64,000 nucleotides of DNA from CAZOOW01 sp964581535 (GTDB taxonomy: Bacteria; Patescibacteriota; Saccharimonadia; Saccharimonadales; Saccharimonadaceae): assembly GCA_964581535.1 (NCBI GenBank), contig CAZOOW010000003.1, forward strand, positions 1 to 64,000. The letters run 5' to 3'. Below the pieces are notes generated by a model, which did no database searches, had not been told where the DNA came from, and saw only the letters and a list, made by a program, of their open reading frames with translations. Positions 8,833 to 15,554 of the stretch are shown one piece after another. How positions within the stretch are numbered: the first letter of the stretch is position 1; each line of letters opens with the position of its first letter. The position numbers and the translations under genes are program-made.

Positions 8833-9741
8833 ATGACGAAAATTATGTTAGTAGAGGATGACCGCAGCCTACGTGAAATATACGGCGTGCGACTCCTCGC
8901 CGAAGGGTACGATATCGTTTCAGCCGGAGATGGTGAAGAAGCCCTTGCTATGGCAATAAAGGAACGGCCTCAGCTCATCGTGAGCGATGTCATGATGCCG
9001 AAAATTAGCGGTTTTGATATGCTCGACATACTCCGTTCAACAACTGAGACAAAAAATATCAAGGTCATCATGATGACTGCACTTTCCAGCGAAGAGCAGC
9101 GCAAACGTGGTGAATCACTGGGTGCTGATAGCTATCTGGTGAAATCACAGGTAGGCATTGAAGATGTGGTACGGGTTGTCCATGAAGTGCTTGAAGACAA
9201 TGCGCCTCCGGCACAAGACAGTGTCGAGCAACCTGCCGCCCAGCCACCTACAGCTCCAGCAAGCCCTGCAGTCCCGCCCGCACAACCAGCCGGACCAGCA
9301 CCGTCTCGTAGCACCGCACCTCGGCCAGCGTCACAAACTGCACGGGTTATCCAACCAATCGGGGACCCCACAACTCCCGCCGTAGATATCAACGCCCTAC
9401 TCGACAAAGAACTTGCTCGTGAAGCCGGTATTACTGATGATGCGCGACCCGAGGTAAAAACTATTGAACAAGAACAAGCTCAGGTTGAGCAGATGCTGAA
9501 CAATTTCCAACCCTCCGTATCTGCACCGGCCGATGAGCCAACCCCTGAGCAACAAACAACCCCCGCTAGCCCAGTTATGCCGACGCCGTCGGCACCTCCT
9601 CCACCGCCGCCTCCTCCGGCAGCACCAACCGTACCGCCATCCGCCCCTGCACAGCAGCCAGTTGGACCTCCAAATACTCCTCAGGCTCCACCCGCTGCGC
9701 CGCCTGCCCAACCTCCTGAAACCCCTCCTGCTAGCACGTAG
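8833..9741 (+). CDS. Response regulator with long proline-rich tail
   Basis: 302 residues. Residues 1-120 are a CheY-like receiver: acidic pair VEDD, phospho-acceptor Asp in IVSDVMMPK, switch Thr in MMTALS, Lys in YLVKSQ. The remaining ~180 residues form no known output domain: they are extremely rich in Pro, Ala, Gln and Thr, including a run of eight prolines, broken by one acidic helical segment (about 190-230). There is no DNA-binding domain, so output may be through protein contacts. It is co-oriented with the upstream kinase; the receiver closely resembles the single-domain regulator at 57049-57453. Confidence 0.9.
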   Translation: MTKIMLVEDDRSLREIYGVRLLAEGYDIVSAGDGEEALAMAIKERPQLIVSDVMMPKISGFDMLDILRSTTETKNIKVIMMTALSSEEQRKRGESLGADSYLVKSQVGIEDVVRVVHEVLEDNAPPAQDSVEQPAAQPPTAPASPAVPPAQPAGPAPSRSTAPRPASQTARVIQPIGDPTTPAVDINALLDKELAREAGITDDARPEVKTIEQEQAQVEQMLNNFQPSVSAPADEPTPEQQTTPASPVMPTPSAPPPPPPPPAAPTVPPSAPAQQPVGPPNTPQAPPAAPPAQPPETPPAST

Positions 9742-9757
9742 TCTATACTAGAAGGCA

Positions 9758-10438
9758 GTGAATAACCGGACAACCACTCGGCTCAACAAATACCTCGCCC
9801 ACGCGGCGGGGTATAGTCGTCGTGAGGCAGATGAGCTTATTAGTGCTGGAAAAGTGCATATAAACGGCGAAAAAGCAGTCATGGGCGCTCAGGTCAGAAG
9901 TACTGACGAGGTGATGATAAACGGAAAGCCCGTACAAACTTCTAGTAATTACACGTATCTTCTCTTTAACAAACCTGTGGGCTACGTTTGTTCACGACGC
10001 GCACAGGGCAACGCACCGACAATATATGATATCCTTCCCGAAAAATACCGTTCGCTTAAAACCGTCGGTCGGCTCGACCGTGATAGTTCCGGGCTCATCA
10101 TTCTTACTGATGACGGTGACTTTTCTCATCGGATGACACATCCAAGCTTTCGAAAAACGAAAACGTATGAGGTCGCTCTTGACCATCCACTCGAGCCGCT
10201 TCACCAGCAGATAATAACTGACCGCGGCGTTCAGCTGGAAGACGGTGTCAGTAAATTTATGGTAACGAAAGAGGCCGGTGACTACGTCGTTTCAATGCAC
10301 GAAGGACGTAACAGACAGATACGCCGTACTTTTGCTGCGCTCGGTTATACCGTTACGAAACTCCACCGCACAACCTTTGGCCCGTACCGTTTGGATGGCC
10401 TGAGCGAGGGCGAAATAAAAATATTTGTTTTGAAGTAA
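9758..10438 (+). CDS. 23S/16S rRNA pseudouridine synthase (RsuA/RluB family)
   Basis: 226 residues: N-terminal S4 RNA-binding domain (LNKYLAHAAGYSRREADELI) followed by the RsuA/RluB catalytic domain with the active-site Asp in VGRLDRDSSGL and the family motif EGRNRQIRR. Modifies rRNA during ribosome assembly. Start is GTG at 9758, 16 nt after the regulator stop; TATACT lies 10 nt ahead, so it may be transcribed leaderless as well as by read-through. Which uridine is modified (RsuA, RluB, RluE or RluF type) cannot be decided. Confidence 0.92.
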   Translation: MNNRTTTRLNKYLAHAAGYSRREADELISAGKVHINGEKAVMGAQVRSTDEVMINGKPVQTSSNYTYLLFNKPVGYVCSRRAQGNAPTIYDILPEKYRSLKTVGRLDRDSSGLIILTDDGDFSHRMTHPSFRKTKTYEVALDHPLEPLHQQIITDRGVQLEDGVSKFMVTKEAGDYVVSMHEGRNRQIRRTFAALGYTVTKLHRTTFGPYRLDGLSEGEIKIFVLK

Positions 10439-10448
10439 AAAAGCGTAC

Positions 10449-10477
10449 TTGTCAATAGTAGCTACCTCTGTTATACT
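10449..10477 (+). promoter_or_regulatory. Promoter of der (near-leaderless)
   Basis: TTGTCA, 17-nt spacer, TATACT, then 9 nt to the ATG. The predicted start site falls within 2-3 nt of the start codon, leaving no room for a Shine-Dalgarno. Confidence 0.7.
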
Positions 10478-10486
10478 ACATATATT

Positions 10487-11887
10487 ATGGCAAAACTCCC
10501 GACAGTCGCAATCGTAGGCAGGACGAATGCTGGAAAAAGCAGCCTTTTTAACCGTATTTATGGTTCTCAGGAGGCAATCGTCGCCCGAGAGGCAGGAACC
10601 ACGCGCGATAATGTCGTGCGGAAAGTAACAGCAGCAACTACAAATACAGCTAGCACGACTTTCTGGCTCGTAGACACAGCAGGGCTCAAACCTGCCGAAG
10701 ACGAATTCGAAGCCTCTATTCAGGAGCAGATAGTGGAAGCGACCGAGCTTGCCGACGTTATTCTGGTCGTTGTCGACAGCACCGAATATCCAACAGACGA
10801 AGATCGACGTGTCGCCAAAACCGCGTTAAAAAGCAGGAAGCCGGTTATTCTCGTGGTCAATAAAACCGATCTTAAAACGAGCCTAGCTGATGATGAGTTT
10901 AGACGGCTTGGAGTCAAAACTATGTTCAGGACCAGCGCAGAACATGGCAGGGGAATCAGTGAACTGGTGCGAAGTGTAGCTGGTTTACTTCCAGCAGTTA
11001 GTGAGCAGGAGCCGGATGATATCCTCCGTATCGCGCTCATCGGTCGCCCTAATGTCGGAAAAAGCAGCCTTTTTAACACCCTTGCAGGAAAGCAGCAGGC
11101 GCTCGTCGCGAACATCGCGGGCACGACCAGGGATATTAACAGGGTAGCAGTTCGGTATAAACAGCGCGATCTGGAGCTACTCGACACCGCCGGGATACGT
11201 CGCAGCGGAAAACAAGAAGTAGGGATCGAAAAATTCTCCGTACTACGTAGTTTACAGGCGATTGACGAGGCGGATATCTGCCTCCTCCTCATGGACGTCA
11301 ATGAACTCAGTACCCAGCTGGACCAAAAACTCGCCGGAATCATAAAAGAAGCCGGAAAAGGCCTCGTCATCGTCGTAAGCAAATGGGACAGTGCGGACAA
11401 AGACGCCTTTACCCGAGATTCTCTCGCGCCGCAAATAGCCCGTAACTTCGACTTTGTACCATGGGCACCACTGATATTTACCAGCTCAACCACCGGCCAG
11501 AACGTAACAAAACTGTTCGACCTGGCGCTGCAGATTGACGAACGTCGGGCGCAGCAACTGAAAACGACCCAGCTTAACCGGGTATTATCACGCTGCTTAG
11601 CCAAACATCCTCCTGCCGGTCTTAAGAACTCACACCCTAAACTCCGCTACATGGTCCAAACCGACGTACGACCGCCGTGGTTCGTTATATTTGGCAGTAA
11701 CCTGAAGTTTCTGCACTGGTCATATAAACGCTACCTGGATCGCTCTCTTCGTGAGGAATTCGACTACATCGGCACACCGATAATGTTCAGTTTTCGCGAC
11801 GAAAAGCAGCTAAAAGAAAACCGGCAGCGACTGGCTACCGGCAAAGAAACCCGTGACTTCAAAGGTCGCAAAAAAGATCAGAAATAA
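10487..11887 (+). CDS. der: Ribosome assembly GTPase Der (EngA)
   Basis: 466 residues with the tandem G domains unique to Der: first P-loop GRTNAGKSSLF with DTAG and NKTD, second P-loop GRPNVGKSSLF with DTAGIRRSG and SKWD, then the C-terminal KH-like domain. It acts in 50S subunit maturation. The first P-loop has the unusual TNA in place of PNV. Normal length and all nucleotide-binding motifs intact. It ends with a strong hairpin. Confidence 0.96.
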   Translation: MAKLPTVAIVGRTNAGKSSLFNRIYGSQEAIVAREAGTTRDNVVRKVTAATTNTASTTFWLVDTAGLKPAEDEFEASIQEQIVEATELADVILVVVDSTEYPTDEDRRVAKTALKSRKPVILVVNKTDLKTSLADDEFRRLGVKTMFRTSAEHGRGISELVRSVAGLLPAVSEQEPDDILRIALIGRPNVGKSSLFNTLAGKQQALVANIAGTTRDINRVAVRYKQRDLELLDTAGIRRSGKQEVGIEKFSVLRSLQAIDEADICLLLMDVNELSTQLDQKLAGIIKEAGKGLVIVVSKWDSADKDAFTRDSLAPQIARNFDFVPWAPLIFTSSTTGQNVTKLFDLALQIDERRAQQLKTTQLNRVLSRCLAKHPPAGLKNSHPKLRYMVQTDVRPPWFVIFGSNLKFLHWSYKRYLDRSLREEFDYIGTPIMFSFRDEKQLKENRQRLATGKETRDFKGRKKDQK

Positions 11888-11892
11888 GTGAA

Positions 11893-11944
11893 GCCCCGCG
11901 GGCTTCTCTCGTCTCCGGAAGAGGTGAGAGAAGCCGCGCGGGGC
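11893..11944. terminator. Strong GC-rich hairpin between convergent genes
   Basis: An 18-bp stem with one bulge between der and the convergent small membrane protein gene. It lacks a clear T-run on the plus side; its position suggests it ends both transcripts. Confidence 0.7.
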
Positions 11945-11952
11945 GGAAGAAG

Positions 11953-12312
11953 CTAGACTCCAGTGATCGGATCCTTCCCATCAAAGTAGTCGAACGTCTG
12001 GCTGATTTCACAGGGCCAGTCGGCCCGTGAATCATCAGTGTACTGACGGCTATCGATCGGCGTAACCGGTCGTATGACCTGCACCGTACGAACCGTCTGG
12101 GACGGCTTTCTAGCAGGTTCGAGCGCCATCATGACAGTCCAAACCAGACAGAAGGCGAAGATCACTACCAGCAGCAGCGTCTTGCGATCGACGGTCCCAC
12201 GCACCATCATGTCATAGCCGATCCAGACAAGGAACGTGATAGTGACGATGCTCATGGTCAGGGTACCAAGCTTCTTGAACGTGCGATCCGACTCATACTC
12301 GGACTTGGACAT
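11953..12312 (-). CDS. Small orphan membrane protein
   Basis: 119 residues with two transmembrane helices (about residues 15-37 and 45-63), a cytoplasmic-looking acidic N-terminus and a polar C-terminal tail with CEISQTFDYFDGKDP. No family recognised. The start at 12312 is fixed by AAAGGAG 7 nt upstream; the frame extends further but without a ribosome site. It has a perfect consensus promoter upstream and a GC hairpin downstream, and is G+C-richer than its neighbours, so it has its own complete expression unit. Confidence 0.75.
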   Translation of the reverse strand: MSKSEYESDRTFKKLGTLTMSIVTITFLVWIGYDMMVRGTVDRKTLLLVVIFAFCLVWTVMMALEPARKPSQTVRTVQVIRPVTPIDSRQYTDDSRADWPCEISQTFDYFDGKDPITGV

Positions 12313-12375
12313 GGTAGTCTCCTTTCTTGGGGAAGTAGCCCTGCACAACACAGGACAAAGATACTACCATATTTC

Positions 12376-12404
12376 ATTATAGCACTTTTGTTTTATTTTG
12401 TCAA
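12376..12404 (-). promoter_or_regulatory. Consensus sigma70 promoter of the orphan membrane protein
   Basis: Perfect TTGACA, 17-nt spacer, extended TGC and perfect TATAAT on the minus strand. A leader of about 55-60 nt with a Shine-Dalgarno follows. This is the best consensus promoter in the window. Confidence 0.85.
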
Positions 12405-12427
12405 TATATGCTACTCTGGTAACGGAT

Positions 12428-12991
12428 ATGAAGTTGATTTTAGGACTCGGAAATACCGGCAAAGCGTACGAAGGAACACGTCATAACATTGGGTTTACAG
12501 TTTTGGATGAATTCGCAAGTAGGAACAGCGCTGAATTTAAGGAATTTCCTAAATTCAAAGGCACCCTCGCAAATCTCAATTTTGGTGGGGAAAAAGTGGC
12601 ACTACTCAAACCGTCGACATTTTATAACCTTAGCGGTGAAGCGGCGCGTAGCGTGATGGATTTTTATAAAATCAGCCCGAGGGATGTTTTGGTCGTACAC
12701 GACGAGTTAATGCTACCCTTTGGCACTGTTCGCACGCGCGAAGGCGGCTCGGACGCGGGAAACAATGGTATAAAGTCACTTAGCGCTCATGTAGGAGACG
12801 AAACATATCGCATACGAATCGGCATCGGTAATGAATTGCGAGAAAGTCGAGGGGACGCTGATTTTGTGCTGAGTCATTTTACATCGGAAGAAAAAACGAA
12901 GCTGCCTATGCTGCTTTCGACAGTACTTGAGAAAATTGATGTGTTCATCGGTGGGAAACTCGAACCAACGACTCATCGTCCTTCGGAATGA
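12428..12991 (+). CDS. pth: Peptidyl-tRNA hydrolase
   Basis: Releases peptides from prematurely dropped peptidyl-tRNA. 187 residues, family length. Shows LGLGNTGKAYEGTRHNIGF (catalytic His in RHN), HDELMLPFG (catalytic Asp) and GNNGIKSL. The ATG at 12428 is chosen over an upstream in-frame one because the family begins at MKLILGLGN and a TGCTACTCT-like -10 lies about 10 nt before it. Its last 19 bases overlap the convergent ZIP gene. Confidence 0.95.
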   Translation: MKLILGLGNTGKAYEGTRHNIGFTVLDEFASRNSAEFKEFPKFKGTLANLNFGGEKVALLKPSTFYNLSGEAARSVMDFYKISPRDVLVVHDELMLPFGTVRTREGGSDAGNNGIKSLSAHVGDETYRIRIGIGNELRESRGDADFVLSHFTSEEKTKLPMLLSTVLEKIDVFIGGKLEPTTHRPSE

Positions 12992-13788
12992 AGCGAACTT
13001 TCGGAATGTACCGCGTTAGTATCCTCATGTCCATGCGGCGTCATGCTTATAACGACACTTAACACGACAACTCCAACCAGCAGCATGAGAGCCTGTACGT
13101 TTCCTTCACGGTGCGTGTTGTCATGGATGTCAGGAATGATGTCGCTGGCAGCGATGTAGATGAAGAACCCTGCCGCTACCGCAAGCAGGGGTGCGGGATT
13201 GAAATGAACCAGACTTCCAAGGTTATACGTCACAAGCGCCATAACAACCGTCGCCAGTGCACTCAGGACGTTGACCCATACGACGGTTCGCGCTCGCATT
13301 CCCTTACCGAGCAATATGCTGAAATCGCCGACTTCCTGAGGTATCTCGTGCGCAGCCACCGCGATCGCCGTACCGATACCGGCCGCTGGATCGACTAAAA
13401 ACGCGGCACCGATGGCAACACCGTCGATGGCGTTATGAAGCGTGTCACCGATAATAACCAGCCATTGGTGGGCTTTGTTAGCAGATTGTTTCGTCTTTGC
13501 ATGGTGCAAATGCTCGTGGTGATGAAACCAGCTGAGCATTCTCTCGAGCACGAAGAACGTTAAAAAACCGCCCAGCCCCCACATAAGGGCGCTGTGAATA
13601 TCACTACCTTCTATCGCCTCCGGCAAGACGCCTAGAAACGCCGCAGCAAGTAAAGCGCCTGCGCCGAACGGAACACCATGACGAATCGCTGACGATTGAA
13701 TTTTTTTATGTGAAAGCATGAGAAGGCCGAGACCAAGCGATACGACGCTGCCCATCAATGACCAAAAAAGTACTGTTAGATTATCCAT
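12973..13788 (-). CDS. ZIP-family divalent metal transporter
   Basis: 271 residues with eight predicted transmembrane helices. A cytoplasmic His-rich loop (HHHEHLHHAK, around residue 90) follows helix 3. The metal-site helices contain HNAIDGVAIGAA (helix 4) and AHEIPQEVGDF (helix 5), the hallmarks of ZIP zinc/iron importers. A structured RNA with its own minus-strand promoter lies directly upstream, so expression may be controlled by that leader (inference). Its 3' end overlaps pth by 19 nt in convergent orientation. Confidence 0.93.
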   Translation of the reverse strand: MDNLTVLFWSLMGSVVSLGLGLLMLSHKKIQSSAIRHGVPFGAGALLAAAFLGVLPEAIEGSDIHSALMWGLGGFLTFFVLERMLSWFHHHEHLHHAKTKQSANKAHQWLVIIGDTLHNAIDGVAIGAAFLVDPAAGIGTAIAVAAHEIPQEVGDFSILLGKGMRARTVVWVNVLSALATVVMALVTYNLGSLVHFNPAPLLAVAAGFFIYIAASDIIPDIHDNTHREGNVQALMLLVGVVVLSVVISMTPHGHEDTNAVHSESSLHSEGR

Positions 13789-13879
13789 ATTTATATATAT
13801 TTCTGCGAGTTAGGGTTATATCATTTCCCGCTATTGTATCATATGACCCCTGATAAAATAGACGATAGTCTGCATGTTC

Positions 13880-14254
13880 GGACAAATCAAATAGCGCCAG
13901 GTAAGGGTGGGCATCACCTGACGCTATTTGACCCTTCAACCCACCCGGGCTACGCTTGAGCGAAACGTCTCGGTGTATTTAGGTACGCACCGGCGTCTGG
14001 CTAGGCCAATTCCTCATACTCGCTGAAATGTAAGCTCGCCTGAAAAATCGGGGTTCTTGCCGCCTCGCAGAGAAGACAAGAGGTTAAAGGGATTAGTATC
14101 CACATCAGTCTTTGGCGATGTAAAAGTGGAGGGTAGAAAACTTATACACCAACTGATGCGGAATCTAATGTCATAGAGCTTATCGTTGCAGATGCAACAC
14201 TCTATGCTTAGAATTGGGGGTAAAAGGTGCGATTAGACCGTAAAACGGTTAACC
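13880..14254 (-). ncRNA. Unidentified structured RNA or long leader with terminal pseudoknot
   Basis: No gene fits these ~375 bases, yet the minus strand has a strong promoter and dense pairing. From its 5' end: a 5-bp hairpin with 3-nt loop (14237-14249); a long two-tier hairpin pairing 14162-14178 with 14200-14215 and containing a 6-bp cap (14185-14198); a 7-bp helix 14103-14109/14152-14158; several helices in 13950-14090; and a 16-bp terminal stem (13887-13902 with 13916-13931, one G-U) whose loop GGGTGGG (13905-13911) exactly complements CCCACCC (13940-13946), a pseudoknot. It lacks the RNase P, tmRNA and SRP RNA signatures I know. It could be a free RNA ending at the terminal stem, or the leader of the ZIP transporter gene 90 nt further on. 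Confidence 0.6.
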
Positions 14255-14261
14255 ATGACGT

Positions 14262-14290
14262 ATTCTAGCACTCTTTCTATATAAAGTCAA
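14262..14290 (-). promoter_or_regulatory. Promoter of the structured RNA
   Basis: TTGACT, 17-nt spacer ending in TGC, TAGAAT on the minus strand; predicted start near 14254. It lies back to back with dprA, whose ATG is at 14309. Confidence 0.75.
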
Positions 14291-14308
14291 TACCTTTTTA
14301 CATATTTT

Positions 14309-15151
14309 ATGAATAAAATCAATACCATAAGCGGATTGAACTTACCACGAAGACTGCGTGATATACCTGATGCGCCGAACATTTTGTTTTTCAGGGGTAT
14401 GCTACCTGACGAGTCCCTCCCGGCAATCGCTATCGTAGGTACGCGCAAACCGACCAGTTACGGGAGGCAAGCGACCGAACAGATCGCTTCAGGGTTGGCC
14501 GCACGGGGCGCTATTATCGTGAGCGGCCTAGCCCATGGCGTCGACGGCATCGCCCATCGTGCGACACTAAAGGCTGGAGGTAAAACGGTGGCGGTGCTGC
14601 CGAGTGGACTCGATAGCCCGTACCCGAGTGCTCACCGAGGACTCGCTGAAGATATTGTTACAGCAGGCGGTGCCCTCATCAGTGAGTACGCGCCCGGTAC
14701 TCCGGCTATGCAGCACAATTTTCTTCGGCGCAATCGACTGGTGATTGGTATGGCAGATCTCCTGGTCGTTACGGAAGCTGCCCTCAGAAGTGGAACTATG
14801 AACACGACGTCCCATGCGCTTGCACAGGGCAAAGACGTCTACGTTGTACCAGGTAATATAACGAGTCCGATGAGCGCTGGGTGCAACGCGCTCATCACTC
14901 AGGGCGCATTTCCTATTACTGATATCGATGAATTTATTGAAAAACTTTTTCCAAGAGCTAAAAGCCGAACTGTCATTTCTTACAGTGATGCAGAGCGCCA
15001 AATTGTAGAGCTACTCGAAAATGGCGTGACCGATGGCGATATCCTGCAGCGTGACAGTGGCCTCGACGCCACTGAGTTTTTACAAACGATCACGATGCTT
15101 GAAATCAACGGATCAATCAAATCACTCGGCAATAACAAATGGGGTTTATGA
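14309..15151 (+). CDS. dprA: DNA-processing protein DprA
   Basis: 280 residues with the DprA Rossmann-like core: IAIVGTRKPTSYGRQ, the ssDNA/RecA-loader signature SGLAHGVDGIAH, VLPSGLDSPYPSAHRGLAEDI, EYAPGTPAMQHNFLRRNRL, and a C-terminal winged-helix segment. It protects incoming single-stranded DNA and loads RecA in natural transformation. Shorter than typical DprA (about 360), lacking the N-terminal SAM domain. It could take part in uptake of host or environmental DNA, as could the recombination genes recO and xseAB in this window. Confidence 0.95.
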   Translation: MNKINTISGLNLPRRLRDIPDAPNILFFRGMLPDESLPAIAIVGTRKPTSYGRQATEQIASGLAARGAIIVSGLAHGVDGIAHRATLKAGGKTVAVLPSGLDSPYPSAHRGLAEDIVTAGGALISEYAPGTPAMQHNFLRRNRLVIGMADLLVVTEAALRSGTMNTTSHALAQGKDVYVVPGNITSPMSAGCNALITQGAFPITDIDEFIEKLFPRAKSRTVISYSDAERQIVELLENGVTDGDILQRDSGLDATEFLQTITMLEINGSIKSLGNNKWGL

Positions 15152-15155
15152 TTAG

Positions 15156-15392
15156 CTAGCTAGTCGCAACTATCTGAGCGACAGCATTATGGCCAGCTGC
15201 TTTAGCGACGTCACTCCTTCGTTCGGCTTTTTCCTTAGCAACACTCTCAGCAACACGCTGGTCAACCTCGTCAACTAGTGATGCGACAGCAGCTTGTTCG
15301 CTTCCGGGAAATGGCCGTGCATCATGAGGGAGGACCTCAATACCTATTCTCCCGTGTCGTCCGACCGGATCAGTATCAGCAAACGGTACCAT
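15156..15392 (-). CDS. Small orphan protein
   Basis: 78 residues, mostly helical, alanine/valine-rich with alternating charges (VDEVDQRVAESVAKEKAERR), no membrane segment. A strong AAAGGAG lies 7 nt before the ATG. The transcript would start about 75 nt upstream from a TTGACA promoter. Convergent with dprA, 4 nt apart. No family recognised; shares the cassette style of the other orphan genes. Confidence 0.65.
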   Translation of the reverse strand: MVPFADTDPVGRHGRIGIEVLPHDARPFPGSEQAAVASLVDEVDQRVAESVAKEKAERRSDVAKAAGHNAVAQIVATS

Positions 15393-15472
15393 ATATATCT
15401 CCTTTTCTGTTAGGTCAAATCAACATTTGCTTGTGCAGTGGTGGTGTTTGTTTTTCGTAGTGAGTTCTCTCT

Positions 15473-15501
15473 AGTAAATCCCGCTATTATGCTCATGTCA
15501 A
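15473..15501 (-). promoter_or_regulatory. Promoter of the 78-residue orphan gene
   Basis: TTGACA, 17-nt spacer, TTTACT on the minus strand, giving a leader of about 75 nt. It lies back to back with the start of topA. Confidence 0.6.
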
Positions 15502-15554
15502 GACATATTTCCTTTACTTTTTTAGCAAATGAAGTAGTATGAGCAATTGCATAC

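Noticed and set aside
13880..14254. RNase P, tmRNA or SRP RNA identity for the structured RNA
   Set aside because: No GAGGAAAGTC/ACAGAA pair, no tRNA-like ends with tag frame, no SRP GGAA/AGCAG loop on either strand; left as unidentified.
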